Source: Hirundichthys speculiger (taxonomy: Eukaryota > Chordata > Actinopteri > Beloniformes > Exocoetidae). From it: DNA of 64,000 nt. Below the pieces are notes generated by a model that did no database searches, had not been told where the DNA came from, and was given only the letters and a program-made list of their open reading frames with translations. The position numbers and the translations under genes were made by a program. Shown in pieces: positions 24,578-39,014 of this stretch; position 1 is the stretch's first letter; every line of letters begins with the position of its first letter. Location of the stretch: contig JAGFBZ010000258.1 of assembly GCA_018398805.1 (NCBI GenBank), positions 3,460,501 to 3,524,500 of the forward strand, given 5' to 3'.

Positions 24578-26059
24578 CATATATCTAACATGTAAATGGT
24601 AAAGCTTACAGACACAAAACGTGCCAGTAACATATTCAGTTTACAGCTTGACATGGTACCGACATGCTGCCAACTTAATTTTTTTTTAAACATTCTTTTT
24701 TAATTGTTCTGGTCTGGCAAGTCATAGGTCATCTAAGAAAAAGCCCGCTACTAATAAGCTGAAAGGAAGCACATCAGTACCTGCTGTTGCAGAACTGGGC
24801 ATACTTTGATCATTAAACCAATTCCTCAATGTTCCATATATAAGAAGCAGGCCTTGTAGAGCTGTAACTGTAGCTCAACTTAACTGTTCATGTAAATGTA
24901 CTGACTGAGGCACAGAAACAGGGGTTTAAAAGCTCTTTAAGGGTTAAAAAATATCGAAGGTGTTTTATTCTGGATATCTAAAAAGATATTCCAGGTGCAT
25001 ATAGTTAAGAACCAGAAGAAAATGTGTCAAATATAAAGAAAGAATTCCACAGAGACACAAAAAGTACTAATAATGCACATCCTTGCATGCGTGCAAACAG
25101 ACACGCATACGCACACATGCACAAAAACAGTGAAAGCCTTTGATAAGACATGATGGCAAATAAACAATAAGCTAATATGGGGTTCAGTCATGACAGATCA
25201 GACAGGCCTTGCTTTGTTTTTCCCTCACAACTGCAAAACATGAACTAAATGAGGTGACACTGAATGTAGTAAAGACGCCCACCACCCACCACTGAGTTGC
25301 TGTACTGTTGTTCAAACAGTAACATTTGCTTTATTTCCTGAACTTCCCTCATGAGGGCTAAACAACCAAGCCTGTCATAACAAGCATTTGGTGCTATCAA
25401 AAAACAGGATGTCAGTTCGGGCTCGTCGCCTCATCTCATGATGCCCTCAGTAGTCACTTAACAAAGGCGTGATTCTGTGAGCGGGCTGACAATACTCGCT
25501 TGTGCATAGAAATCAAACATTGTTCCTTAAATCTTCCTCATTTGTACATGTACGTAAGTATTTTCAATACTGATTTGCAAGTAGATATGGTGAACTTAAT
25601 GTACGTATATACAGTATATGATGAGAACAGCACCTGTTTTGAGTAAACTTCAAGTTAGTAGTGCTGATGGAGTGCTGATGGAATAGCTTTAACTCTAAAA
25701 AGTTGGTTGCTTTCCTTGACATCAGCTGATTGGTTCTGGCAGAATTCAGAGCTCTACTGCAGTTCCTTGATAGAAAAATGAGTGACTTGCATTTATCGTG
25801 CTTTCGTTTATGGACAGATGCCCACACAATTTCCTGGTCACTGTTTCAGGATTCAGAATTCATTGTTCTGTCAGTGATGGGAAGCTGGTCAGTTTATGAC
25901 TTGTGAGGGTGTCAGGATTGGGTATAAAAGGAGTTGCCGCCAAAAGATTAGTTGTTCCAGAAAAATTAAGCTAAAAAAAAATTATTTCTCAAGGAAAAAT
26001 TGCATATTGACAGTGCATAATCTTTGGAAAGATTAACCAGAAACCAATGGGCACAAAGC
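24578..26059. other. Intergenic DNA, possible repeat at its right edge
   Basis: No exon recognised. Around 25880-25960 the text (GTGTCAGGATTGGGTATAAA…) resembles teleost interspersed repeat sequence, but the family was not identified. Confidence 0.35.
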
Positions 26060-26570
26060 GATGCAAGGAATACATGACCTTCAGGTCTTCAGGCAGTGTG
26101 TATGAGAAGCCACCATGTTACCATGATCAGTTTGATGATCCTCATGATATCATCTATTTTATAAAGTCCACCAGTCCCTCCTGCAGCAAAACACCCCCCA
26201 CAACATGATGCTGCCACCTCCGTACTTCACAGTTGGGATAATAATGTCCTCTGGCATGCAAACTTCCACCTTTTTCCTCCAAATGTAACGAAGTTCATTA
26301 TGGCCAAATATTTTAATTATAGTTTCATCAGACCAAAATTAAGGTGTTTTGCTCTTTGTTTTGTGGTTGATATGCACATTACGCACCAAAGCTTGTTCAC
26401 CTGTGGGACACAGAGCCCAACTCCTTCCCGACCAGTATGATGACCGGACATTCCCATGGTGTTTATACTCTGAGCGGAAGAACGTGGCACCTTCAGGCAT
26501 CTGGGAAGTGTATGCAAGGACGAACCAGACTGGTAGAGGTCCAAAATTATCTACCTGATATCTTGGCTGA
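26060..26570 (-). mobile_element. Sleeping Beauty/Tc1-type transposase fragment
   Basis: On the minus strand, near 26175-26225, the translation reads GGSIMLWGVF, the conserved Tc1 transposase stretch (GGGSVMLWGCF) that follows the second catalytic Asp. Flanking bases on both sides continue the family pattern (a plus-strand segment reading CAACATGATGCTGCCACC and TCATTATGGCCAAATA). Terminal inverted repeats were not found and the frame is broken, so this is an internal remnant. Confidence 0.75.
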
Positions 26571-28812
26571 TTTCTTTTGAATTTTCCATGAAGAAAGCAG
26601 TGTGTTGAACCATCCCACTGCTGGATTGAAGGTCATCCAGGAAGTATGTTTTGTTGCAGTTCTTCTACTGACCACTAGTGCTTGATCCAAAACGGACCAA
26701 ATCCCCACTGACTCCCATGTTAAAATGAACATCTTTACAGCAGAATTAAACATATTTACAGCCTGGTACAAAAGTTGGTTTTGCTTTCTGTTATTAGTTT
26801 TGATATCCATGTTAACTGTACGGGGGAAGTTCATTTTTTTTCTACCGCATCAGATAAATTTAAGTAATAAAGCTGACCAATCAGATTGTGGGATGTCATT
26901 TGAGGTTACTTGATGGATTGCTAGCCTTGGCTCTTTTGTTAGCTTAAATCATAACAGTCATTGCTGTTTTGATTTTATCTTTCACCGTGGGGTCCTCTCG
27001 GTCCACAGTGGAGCTCCACGACTGGCCTCAGCCTCTGTCTCGGCTTCTGCAGCGGCCGACTCCAGACTGTTGAAAACCTCCAGCAGTATGTTCACTTGTG
27101 CTGAGACCCAGCAGCACTTCTTTAGTTCCAGTAGAAACACTTACAATGAGGATGTTTGGGCAAAATTAAAAGAATATTAATGACCATCCTGGGTTAGCAG
27201 AAGCTAACCCAGCTAAGAACAGCTAACTGATGGATGTATTCCAGCCTGTTTGTCAGCATGGCTGGTGCCGTCTCTCTGCAACATGGTGTTGGGCTTCAAA
27301 TACTCTCTGGACAAACCTATGGGTCATGTGACTGGATGCTGGGTCCAGTATTTACAGTCAGGTGTGCCTCTAATTAACTCCAATGTTGTCAATTAACCTT
27401 CTAAAGCCATGACATCATCATCTGGGCTTCCCCAAATTGATTAAAGGCATAGTCATCTTCTAACTTTGAAGAAAGAAATTAAGAATTTTCTTTAAAAAAA
27501 AAAAACAAACTCTAATTTTCTGACATTTAGCATATAGAAGTAATTTTGACAATCCTAACAGATGAAAAGTTTAGTCTAATTTAATGAAAGACAGAAAAAA
27601 AGGTTATGTGTCTTTTGTGTAGTATATGAAAACTTTCAGCTGTTTTCGTAAAGGTGTCATTGATATGAGGTTGTATTTTTATAGTTTGGAAACAAATCTA
27701 GAAGTCAAGGTCTGTTGTTTTTCTAACAGACAATACTAGATATTATTCTCCACAACCTTCAGTCAGACACAGAGTGTGTGTGTTTCACTGGCCTGCCTAC
27801 AGCCTCAAACTGAAAACTGTATGAGGGGTCACAAAGGGGACAATCAGACAGCCACAAACATCTGAGCAGTTGAAATCTTTTATGGAGCAAGAATAGACAA
27901 AACTTCCTAGAAAACTTCATTTTCATAATGTGATTCTTTTTATCCACCTTCAGGGTTTATTTGAAAATACAAATATTCTTTGAGGTCATAATTCTACAGG
28001 CTCAGACATCTTTAGGCAACACTGAAACTTTTCAGCCAACGCATGGTTACCCCCTGCACAGATACAATATAATTCATGATGAAGAAATGTCCCCTGGCTC
28101 TAACGGATAATCTTCTAACAGAACCCATGCAGCCTAAATTAAAATCATTAAATTGCTCCTGCCCAAGTCACTGGCATCTCCTGGGAATAAAGATTAATCG
28201 GAAAAAAAAAAAAAAACATTAGTCATACTCCCTTCCCGTTGTCTGGTTGTTTTAACATCTGACAGTTACTGTAAGTACACTCCATCCTGGCATGACGTGA
28301 CAATTCACACTGCAGCAAAAATCCTCCCTGTCTGTCTTTTTTTCTGTAAGTCAAGAGTCTTTTCCACATCCCTTCCCTGAGGTGTGGCGCTGTTTTATGA
28401 ATGAGTCGTTATGCAAGAAAAAGTGACCTGAATACAGACAGGCAGACGGAGAGAGGGAGTGACGAGAGGGAGGACTGAAAGTGCTGTATGCCTGCGAGTG
28501 ACATCATCCTGTTGTGAAAAGACAATACAGTTCTTTTTTTGTGTCTGTTTGTTTGCAGCTACAATACAACTGTTGGTACTATTCACATTCTACTATAAGT
28601 ACATATTGTATTTGCTGGAGTATAATCATGCAAAAGCTGAAGATTTACTGGTGTTTATCAGGATGGTCAAGGTGTAATTTTCACGATGACGTAATGATAA
28701 CCAGCAGTGACTCTGTTATCGTCACATCTTTACCAGATGGTGCAACCGCCAAGGAAGCAGGGTTTAGAGCGATGCTCTAAGTAATTCGTAGTTCAACCTT
28801 GCATCAAACCAA

Positions 28813-28838
28813 TTTTATTTATTTATTTATTTATTTTA
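28813..28838 (+). repeat. (TTTA)n microsatellite
   Basis: About six TTTA units. Confidence 0.85.
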
Positions 28839-30017
28839 GTTGAGGCTCATTATTAAGAGAAAAGGTGAATTAATGAGAACCTGGAAAAAGATTAAAAGCT
28901 TTGTTCCAAACTTAAATAGTCAAGGATAGGAGGTAGCACAAGATGTGCTTTCTCTCAGAAAGAAAGGAAAAAAGATGCTTTCTGAGTGCTCTGACTCATC
29001 CTACCGTCCACTGACGCGCATCTTTGGTTGATAGCTGATACTAAATTGAGTCTGAGTCTGTACTGTTGTTGGCCTATTTGTCTCTTTTTGACGAATGTAC
29101 TTGACTGATGGAAGCTGAAACAGGATCCAACCCTCCCCACAACCCCGAACAGGATGAGGCAGGTATAAACAAGCAAAGGGATTGATGGACGGCATTCATG
29201 TACCACCCAGGACAGCCTGTGATCACTTTTATTGATTTCCTTTTGGGACAAGTTCACTTTAAAATAAACTGGTAACAGAGTGGTAGCCAGAAATCCAGGC
29301 GACCAAGACCTGCAGATTGTTGCAGAAGATGAATGATCCAAAAACAACGGTGGATACAGTACAGTTGTTTTTTTCTTAAACTAAAATCTAAGTTGCTGTA
29401 TAACAAATTAAAGCATTACACTAATTACTGAAAAAATGTATGGGTGGCAATAACATAAAAAAAGAAATTATTAATGAGCAATGAGATAAACAAGAACAAA
29501 GAGGTGACTGATGATGGTGATTTTAACTGTTGCGTTTGGACATTTCACATCATGTTTTTATGTACATAAAAATTATTCTTTGTTCTTAGTATTTTATTGC
29601 AGCACAGCCCCTTTGTCCAAGACAAGGTTCTTCTACAGGAGACAAATAAAGAAACCTTGAATCTGACCTTGACACCAAGAACCAAATGCTTGAAATAGTT
29701 TCTGTTTGTCATTTTGTGACCTTTTACAGATGCAAACACTGCCAGAGGTTTCCTAATCGAACTGAAAACACCATCTAAAATATAAGAAAAGAAAACACTA
29801 AATTCAAGGTGGGCGGGTCCAAGAAGCAAGATATTTTTACTGAACAATAAATGTTGTTTCCACTTTAGATCTGCCAGACATTCAAGGGGACGATTTTACG
29901 TCAAATTACCAAAAAACACACTTACTACAGCACAGTAACAAGTAAAAGACAACTGAAAATTAGAATATAATTCTTAATTCTAGGTTGCTGAAAAATGAAG
30001 ACCCAGGAACATGTAAC

Positions 30018-30240
30018 GTAAAAAAAAAAAAAAAACAATAAAATAAATAAATAAACATAGAATTAAATAAAAGAAAATTGATACATTAAAAATAAATAAA
30101 TAAATAACCCAAAATAAAAAATAACAGATTTAAAGAAAATAAATAAAAAATAAAAATGTAATTAAAAATAAAAGATATTTATAAAAATGAATAAAAAGAA
30201 ACCAAATAAAACAAAACAGCATCAAATAAATCTTGGTGCA
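30018..30240. repeat. A-rich AAAT low-complexity block
   Basis: Interrupted AAATAAAT runs mixed with A-rich text. It probably grew from one or more poly-A tails or a decayed tetranucleotide repeat. Confidence 0.8.
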
Positions 30241-33200
30241 TGGACAGATATTTAACTAGAATGTAGTCATTTTCACCAAGAATAGGGTTTATTTCTTTTA
30301 TTTTACCTAGTATTTGCAATATAATAATAGTATTATATTGATAATAATAACAAAATTCTCAATTCTCGGGCCCTGAAAAAAAAATGTATACCCACAAACG
30401 AAAATAAACCCAAAAATGCAAGTGGGCATTACTTAATCTAATCATGTTTATGTGGTTACTTGAAAGAATACTTGAAAGAGAAAGTTAAAAGCTCGTATTT
30501 TGAGTATTGTTGCTTGTTTTAACAGTACATTGTTCAATTTAAGGTTTCCTAGCTAATTAAGACATAGTAGACACATTCATGATAAGTCTTCATGAAAAAA
30601 CGTGCAGTCAATAAGCAATTAAAACAAGATAATCTCATATTTCCAGATCCATGTTTAAATCTTGACAAGAACAAAACAGTTTGCAGCATAATTTAAACAA
30701 ACATTAAGGCTACAGATGTTGGCATTCAAAATTCTATTTTATTCAGGAATTCACTCCTCAACAACCATTTCTAGAAGTTTCTTTACTCCATTCTCTCCTA
30801 CAGACCAATAAAGGACGTGTCTCTGAGCGGCAGCAACTCATCAGCGTGACAAAGACTCAATAACACCCAGGCTTCAGTCCACTGATTGAAAATTACTGAC
30901 CAGCAGTTGTGAAATCACCCAAACAATGGATTGATTTCATTCAGAGTAGCGAAATGAAATTTCCATCAAAGACTTCAGTCTAAACATCGACTTACACGGA
31001 GAGAATCAGTGTTAGTGATCTGAAGAAGATCAAATGTTCTAAACATCAGTAACTTCAACCTGGTATTCCAGTAATCGATAGTCTGCGTTGATCTAATCTT
31101 TCCATGGCAACAGTCTTGTGTGCAGACAGCTGCCTATCAACACACTGTCTGACAGGCTATTGATCGCCATCGTCAGCATTAGCACGACCCCCACAGATAC
31201 AGCAACATGATACTTGCTGTTTGCTTACATGCTGGAAAGTGGTTATCGTGCCCCAGATAGATTCCATGAATGGACATTGTTAATCATTTACACTGAACGC
31301 TGCTGGGTGACGCTGCCACCAGGCCCCTAACGTATATATGTACAGCAGATTTCTGTGAGTGGAGGTCAGCGTTGTGCTGGGATCATCTCCAGTAAGTGAT
31401 CAGTGACAAACAATCTCAGGCCTCATTACCAGCAGCACCAATATTATGATTTCCTATGTTTTTAGACCCGTCTACAATGTTATAACGATGAACCATCATC
31501 TAACACGTGATCAGAGGCTCAAAAAATGAGTCCTACGTATGGATGTTATAGCAGAGCCTTTTACGAAAGGTTATAAGATCTTTACGAGATCGCTGGCTCC
31601 GTCTTACATATCAGAGAGCAGAATCTCCCCATAAATTCATGGTGTCCAGAGAGTCCATTCCCAGAAAAACTGGATTAACCAGAAGACGCTTGAAACATGG
31701 GTGGGGGCGAGGCCACAGGACTGTTGGCTTGAGCTAGAATCTGAATCCCCCGGCTTCCACAGGTGTTTCTTCTTGTAATTACAGGTGTCCATCAAACTAA
31801 AATAATTACAGTCCATTGCAGTCATGCTAGGTGCAGAGCTGCTCCAGAGGTAAAGGCCAAAAAAAGGTGGCTGAACATTAGCAAAACATAGATACTCCGG
31901 GGACACTGCGTGAAAAGGAAAAAAATCCAGAAAATGCATCATAAAAGTCGACGCCTTTGCTAAATGACTAAACACACCTTCCGCCACAACAGTTTATGAG
32001 TGTTGAACCGCTGACCTCCATGCAGCAGACACAAAGATCAACGCCCATCCCACACAATGCTTCCCTGTATTTTGACTTTTCTACTTTGTATTTAATCACA
32101 AATGGTTAGGGTTTGGAATTAAAATTACATTGTAAGGGTTACAAAAGTATGCATGGTCAGAGCTTGCAAAACGTCAATATTCGTGGATCGCAGTCATGTC
32201 GAGTGGACGCAACCCACAAAACAACAGCCAACTCCCAATCTCTGACCAGGAATTGTGAAACACAAACATTCTGGAGATGTGGACTAACTGTTGTACATTA
32301 CGTGGCGATAACTGACTCCCGTTTCAAGTCACATGGAGGGGTAATACATGCTTTAACATGCACAGAAACACATACCCGCATGTGCATTTGTTATCAACAA
32401 AAGCAAGCCTTTAAACGAAAGCATGACGCGCATCCCTGAGACATGTTGTGACCATGTCACGAGCACAAAAATGAAAAGAGAGCCGGGCTCTAGAGACTGA
32501 GCACATCAGAGGGTGAACGTTGGGGATTTCAGCGCTTCATTTCTGAAGAAAAAAACTAGAAGATCACAGCCTGCAGTATTATTCCACTGCAGCTGTCTTG
32601 CATAACCCTAAAACTCCTGAAATATTGAAAGACTGAGAAAGGGCCTGAGGTCGTTTTGGGTACCTGCTGCAGCTGAAAGGAGGGATTCCCTTTTGGCTGC
32701 TTGCTGACTTTTGTTCTTACGCATGAGAGGATAATGAGGGTGGTTATATAACATGAGGAGGGTTGAGGTGATAAGGTTCTGACTGCAGTACCCTCGCATC
32801 TGCAGTGGGACAGAAGGGAGGAGGAAGAAGAGAGAGGCTGGAGAGAGAGAATAAAGAGCACTGAGGCAGAAAAAGGGAAAATTAAAGGGAGATGGGAAAA
32901 GTAAAAGGAGCAAATGTGTCAGGAAGGGGAAAGAAGATGGATAGAAGGACAGGTGAAGGTCAAAGGTTAAACTGAAAGGAATAGACAAGGGGATGATGGA
33001 AGCCAACATGAAACCGTCACGTTTCACAACACTCCCTCGTACTCCACGTCGGCATTGCAGTAACTGCCTCTGACATGCAGCAGTCAAAACAGGATGTCTG
33101 CCCTCACCTGTTGGCTCAACATCACCAGCAAGTGACGGGTGGGGGGGTGTCACCTGCGGTCAGCAGTCACAGTGAGAAACGATCCGGCGTGTCGGAGGGG

Positions 33201-33422
33201 CACGGCTATGTTTAGACCGGTGGCTCCATGACCTCTGAGGCAACAGTCACCGAGCAGTTGCGGCGCATCATTGTCATGTGCTCACTTGTAATTTACACTG
33301 TGTTTATGTGCAAAAAAAAAGAGGCCCGGGGTTTGATTTATGATTATTTTCAGCACTCCTGCTGCAAACGCTGCTGGTTGTAGCCAACATAGTAAGCCCC
33401 TCAAGCTTACTATCGTAAGGTA

Positions 33423-34263
33423 CACTGTAAAAAAAAATTGTAATATAACAGAATTTTACTGCCTATTTTACAGATTTTTTTCTGTATTTTTAAAATACCA
33501 TTGAATTTACAAAAATAGACTGTGATTTTACATGTCAAATGTAAAATAACATTAAATCACAATCTGTGAAAACACACATTATTTCTGTTCTTTTACATTT
33601 AACATGTTAATTTGTGTCACCCTGAGTTAAGTCTGTCTGTGTTTGAATGAGTACCTGTGAGTTTGTTTAATAAAGTGTGTAAAACAAATCTTGTGCTGTG
33701 CAAAAACAGGAAGTTGACAAAATACTCCTTTTGCTAGTGCCATGGCTCTGTCAGGTGATGCAGATCAGGCTCCACTACAATGCAAAGGCTACAGACCTTA
33801 AAGTATTAGCAATTTTATACCCATTATCTAATTTTTTCAACAGTCTTTTGACATGTTTTGAAAGATGAATCATATTAGTTTTTGTGTCATATGCTGTTAT
33901 ATTATATCAAACACAAATTATTATACAACTTCTTTACATAAAATAATGTCATTGAAACCAATTAATAACAGAACATTTCTGTAAATTTAAGCATTATTAT
34001 TTATAATACAGCATTTACTTACCATATTTCTAGGTAATTAAATTTTTTTTAAATGTGAAAATGTTTCTAATTAAATGTTAAAAACAACCTGAAAATAAGG
34101 CAAAATCTTGTTAAAATTACAACTACAAACTGTATTTAAATTATGGGAAAAAAAATGTATTTTTATGAGAAAGTAATTTTCTGTTATTTCACGGTATTTT
34201 TCTGGCACCCCAGCTGATGGAAAATTACCATTTTTTTATGATTTTTTTTTTTTTTTTACAGTG
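33423..34263. mobile_element. CACTA/EnSpm-like nonautonomous element
   Basis: The left end CACTGTAAAAAAAAA (33423) and right end …TTTTTTTACAGTG (to 34263) are inverted repeats with the CACTG terminus used by vertebrate EnSpm elements. The 841-bp interior is AT-rich, with many TTTACAG/CTGTAA-type blocks and no transposase frame. Flanks GTA (left) and TAT (right) do not give a clean 3-bp duplication. Confidence 0.6.
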
Positions 34264-35784
34264 TATGGTTGTGTAAACTTAGAGCCAGACTTCATACGAT
34301 TTAGGATATATATTTCTACTCCAAAATCTAATCTCTGGCACTTCATTTTGAGACGTGAGAATGAAGGGTATTCGTGGGAAAATAGCAGGAAGGTCCTGGT
34401 TGCAGTTCTGCATTTGAAAGCCTCTAAGCAGAAGTGAAAAGTATTCATTAGTTTTGACAAGCATCTCTGGCCCAGTAATGGTTTAAAGGAAAAATCTATT
34501 AATCTGAAGTGACTCACCTCCTCTAAATTATTATTATTATTATTATGCTGTCTAATATTGAAAAATCTGTTAACCTGTCCCTCAAGGTTAACTATAAAAC
34601 ATGATCCAGATGCAACTGGAGCCTGGAGTAAACAGAAAAAAATGGCCTTCAGTTTAAGTCGGTGGAGGTGCACCGGTGTTGCACCACCATGTTTCAAGGG
34701 TACGAGAAATAAAGCTGCAAAGGTCCAATATAATAACTGCAAATGCAAAAACATTTACTTGTTGTAAATAGTGTTTTTCTCCTGCTCATGAGTATGAATC
34801 ACTGACCGACGACTCCAAAATATCACTTTGCTGCTCTGCAACAACAAAGCCTGTCCAGAAAGACACTGGTTAATGTTTTGTCGGATATTACAGATACCGA
34901 GGGAGGAATCTTTTCCTGCCCTCAAAGAAAGGCTGCATACCAGCCTGAATGACTCACTGTTGCCATACGAACGTGATCGTAAAACGCCATGAATATTGTG
35001 AAACCTGAGGAAACAAAAAAAAAAAATAAAAAAAAAAACAGGTCACCAGGACAGGTGACCCCTGAAGCCAATAAAGAGAAATGTGTTGCTCAAGCATGGC
35101 TTTTTTCCGCAACAAGTGTCTTAACTGGGCGAATACATGTGATTTTTATAACTCAGGTGAAACGAAAGAGAAGTGAGTGTGAAGGTAAACAAAGACAAGT
35201 CTCGGTGCTTCCAGCTCTCAGCGGTGCTCGCACTGCCCCCTTCTGGACACATCTGGAAATAACACTGAGGGTCTCGCGACTGATTTTAAATAGCAGCCGT
35301 TAAAAGTTTACACCGACCGCAGGAAAAGAGTGAAAACAGCTGCATTAGACGAGCTGAGGTATTACTACTCAACACTCACCAAAGGAGAAACCTGCAATGA
35401 AGGGCTATAACAGTTTGAATTTTATGAGAAAATTAATCTGTGCCTGTGTTTAACCTTTATTTCATACTAAATGGCGAAGCTGGAGTTACACTGAATAGAT
35501 GTCATTAAAATATTTTACTTTAATAAGCATCTGACTTTGTTTTAGCTTTAAAGTATGAACATTTGAATTTGGTCGAGTTTGAATAGTGGATATTTTAAAA
35601 TCTGATCAGTTTCAACTTGATGGTTTGTACTTGATAGATGCATTTTCTCTCTGGGTTTGTGACTAAAAGATGACCTTTAACACTGCCAATGAAATATTTT
35701 TCCAATAATAATCTGAGAGTGGCACAAGAGCTTTCATTCCGACTGAACAGAACATCAGTCAGTTTTACAAGCCATTTCCTTTTC
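34264..35784. other. Intergenic DNA, nothing recognised
   Basis: No exon or RNA gene was recognised. A short ATT microsatellite lies near 34529-34545, and A-rich runs lie near 35018-35038. Confidence 0.45.
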
Positions 35785-35990
35785 CTCCCAGCCAGCATCT
35801 GGGGCCATGTGGGGCCCATCTGGGCTAAAAATGGGCTTCGTACTGTGAATTTGGGCTTGAAATGGGCAAATGGCATGGGTCCCACATGGTTTCAGTGTTA
35901 TGTGAACTCAAATGGGAGGCCCATGTGGGCCCAATACAAATGGGCTAAAAGGGCCAAAAATGTGCTTCATATAGTTTCAGACGTGCTCAT
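35785..35990. repeat. GGGCCCA/ATGTGGG-rich dispersed repeat
   Basis: Degenerate units built on CATGTGGGGCCCATCTGGGC and AAATGGGC recur across the block. The pattern is common in teleost genomes. Units are not exact, so it is either an old tandem array or part of a transposon. Related GGGCCCC and CACATG text continues to about 36215. Confidence 0.55.
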
Positions 35991-36002
35991 TACCATATGA
36001 TC

Positions 36003-36046
36003 GACGTCCAGGACAGCGGCCCTCCAGGACTGGAGTGTGACAGCCT
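36003..36046. repeat. hAT-type element end
   Basis: The motif GGCCCTCCAGGACTGGAGTG is typical of the ends of teleost hAT-like MITEs. Only one end was seen. Confidence 0.3.
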
Positions 36047-36219
36047 TGATATAAATGAACCAGCCGGGCCCCACCTAAAAACCTGGTGGAATCCACATGT
36101 GCAAACAGAGGCGAGGCCACCATGGACCCTGGTTGCAAACTCAGTGGAGACCACTGCAGCGCACTGTTAACTCATATGGGACTCGCATGTTAGTTCCAGC
36201 TGGGTTGTTAAATGTTTGA

Positions 36220-39014
36220 AACTATGAAACAAGCGAGAGAGAGAGAGAGAAAGTTACTGTAATACTTTTTAAACAATTCACTTATCTAACCATCTTCCTT
36301 TCCTTTCTGGTTTTCTTTAAACACTGACCAACAAACATTTTTATGAATCAAGTTGACAGTAATGGTGTGCAGCATCTTGACCCGAGGAGCTGGCATTACT
36401 GTTATGCAGTGCATGTCCTTTTGTCACCACACAAACGTTTGTGCACTCCTTTTTGTACAGGACTGCAGATAAAGATTTTGTTTTCTTAAACATGCACAGG
36501 TCACTTTCTTTCCAATACACCTGTTGTAAAACAAAAAAGGAAAAAGTGGCATAGGCATTTCAAAGTAGTAAAACTGGTAAATATCCCTCAAAATTATAAA
36601 GGCTAAAAATCTGTATACACTCAACATCTATCCTTTTATGCATGGTCTTTTTTTTTTTTTTTGTTCCAAGAAAAAGTGAAAAGTAAGAAAGTGAAAAAGT
36701 GAAAAGTAAAAGTTTAGTTCACTGCTCCCCGTCCAGGTCCTTCAATGTATGCAAGATGCCAATTTCGCCCTCTGCTGGACAAGCGTGGTATCGCTAGCTG
36801 TCAGCTTTAAAAGACAAATCCACACAACAAAACAGAGACTCCTCTTACTTACTCAACTCAGTTTATTTACAGAGAGTTTGAAGAGCCATGTATGCAAATG
36901 TACTGAAATTACGACAGAATCTTTTTACTTTCAGATCTCTTTAACGTTTTGTTGTATTTGCTTCAAAAATCCAGTGGTGGGTTTCATTTTAGTTCACTTT
37001 CACGTCCCTCGGGGGAAGCGGTAAAAGTGGCCGGGTTTTGAGCCATGCTCCATCTTTCAGACTTGAATAGTGATGTAGTAATTAGAAATAGTTAATATTT
37101 CTAAAGTGAAGATGGGGAAGCAAACAAAACCTATGAAACGCTAAACCTGGATTAATCCAAGATGGCTCAACAAAAATATTCCTGCACGATGTGTCAGTAC
37201 TTCCTTCAGTCCAAAAACAGTATGATCATGGAGGGTCTAAGATATGCAGCAATGAACCTTTTGAGTGTGACCCAACCATCAGTTCAGTATCTTCTAAAAG
37301 GAAAGTTTCAGGGTTTTTTTTCTCTTTATAATTCAAATTTCAGAGGTTCTCGCCAGCCAATACAGAATTCATTAGGGCCCTGATAGGATCTTCAAGTTTC
37401 AGTATTTTATTTGTAACATCACTTTCTACTGCTACCACAGTGACCCGATTTCCCCTTCTGAAATCAATTAAATGCACTTGCAATTCATCACATCAATATG
37501 ACAGAAAGAGCAAAAGCATTATTGACCAACTCAGGAAAAACCTAGTGATGACAAAAACCTAAACTTTCCCTTTAGAGAGGGAAGGAAAAAAAAAACAAAG
37601 AGCACCCAAGACACCCTGACTCATGACCTAACACCCATGATGAAACAAGTTTGAAGAGTCCCGATATCAGTTTGGTTCTGGCTCTTTTAAATGGAGTAAC
37701 ACTGAAGATAAAAGAAAACAGGCAACATATATAGCATGGACAAACGGTCAATGAAATAAAAGCAAATGATCTTCCCACATGCTTAAAAATATCCATTTTC
37801 AATACATTTAAACGCAAACACCCCTTTTCAGACTGTGTCCAGCCGCTGTTCTGAATGTGTTGGTAATGCCTTTTTAAGCATGTTGAAGCACTCTGTGCAC
37901 CCTCCCCAAGACTCAAGAAAATGAATGCAACAAAGATGACATGCAGCTCAATGCTAAAACCTGCTAACCTGGCAGATTTAACACGGCATTTAACCAGCAG
38001 ATTTTGGATTGAATGGCTCTCTTAACTGCTGTCTAATTGTACAACAATCGGCCTTTTGTATCCCAAAGCCAAAACTAAAATGTTACTCAATATTGTGATA
38101 CAATGGCTTCGACGTGGACGACAAATTAACATCTCTTCCTGTAATTTTGAAAAGTTAGCTGTGGATGTAAACATCTTCATATTGAACCTCCCTCAGTGTT
38201 CCAGCGATTGAAATGGTTGTTTCCGCCCTCCTGAAGAGTCTGTAGCAACAGTTAATGTCTAGAAGGGTTCAAGAAAGTGGTTCCTGTGTGGAATTATGCT
38301 AATAACAGCACCTTTCCTGAACTCAGTGTTCAGTCCTCCGTGTGCTCCTTGGAGGATGCTGAACTACTGTAGCTGCAACATAAACAGTGTTGTGATGTGC
38401 TGGTATACATGGAGTGGAAACCAACCTTTTTGTTGAATGTAAGCTCTTTACCTCATTCAAAAAAAACGTGTTCCCTAATGAGCAAAGACAAACCTCACTT
38501 ACATTTCGCCTCATAACCGTTGGGGGGGGGGGAGAGAAGAGAGCTGTACTCGATGTGCTGAAATAACATAAAAAGTCATTTCTCACAAAAAGACATACGC
38601 ATGTGTTGACAAATAATGCATGTGTTAAAAGAAGGACAGCTTTAATGCATGAACAGTTTGCAAACGTACCAGTATGTGCCTAGCTCAGGACAACATATTG
38701 CATGTGATTTTTAAGACTGTAAAGGGGAGGGTGTCATTCTCTGTCCATGCGTTTAAATAGCAATGAAGGAGGGGGGAAAAAAACAGAAGAAAGAAAAAAA
38801 AAAAAGTGGGGGGCTATCACACATTTAACGCGTCAGAGAGGAAAATAAGTCACCCGCAGGTCTGCAGCAGTAAATCTCGTCATTTCTCTCAAATAGATTT
38901 GGACTTATAATCTTTTTTTTTTCTCTCTTTTTTTTCGTGTCCGTTAAATTCAAATGTTGACAGAATAGGAGTACATTTTTGTGGATCACATTCAGATGCC
39001 TCTTCCCTCTTCTT
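36220..39014 (-). other. ube2n: ube2n 3' flank and probable 3' UTR
   Basis: This stretch lies downstream of the ube2n stop at 39015 with no other exon recognised. Candidate minus-strand poly(A) signals are ATTAAA at 38641-38646, AATAAA at 37406-37411 and AATAAA at 36862-36867. The true 3' end is undecided. Confidence 0.35.

Larger units (their letters stand above)
26571..33422. other. Intergenic DNA, low-complexity tracts, no gene recognised
   Basis: 6.9 kb without a supported exon. It contains a TTTA microsatellite (28813-28838), an A-rich AAAT-repeat block (about 30018-30240) and a GA-rich stretch (about 32810-32990) whose complement gives long but low-complexity open frames. No RNA gene or intact transposon was recognised. 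Confidence 0.45.

Noticed and set aside
31637..31987. 116-codon minus-strand open frame
   Set aside because: No family resemblance, no conserved block, and an isolated position. Likely chance.
32608..33153. 181-codon minus-strand open frame rich in Ser, Leu and Pro
   Set aside because: It comes from a GA-rich low-complexity tract. No motif or splice support.
34236..34754. 172-codon minus-strand open frame
   Set aside because: It starts in ordinary intergenic DNA and ends in the T-rich terminus of the CACTA-like element. No domain is recognisable.
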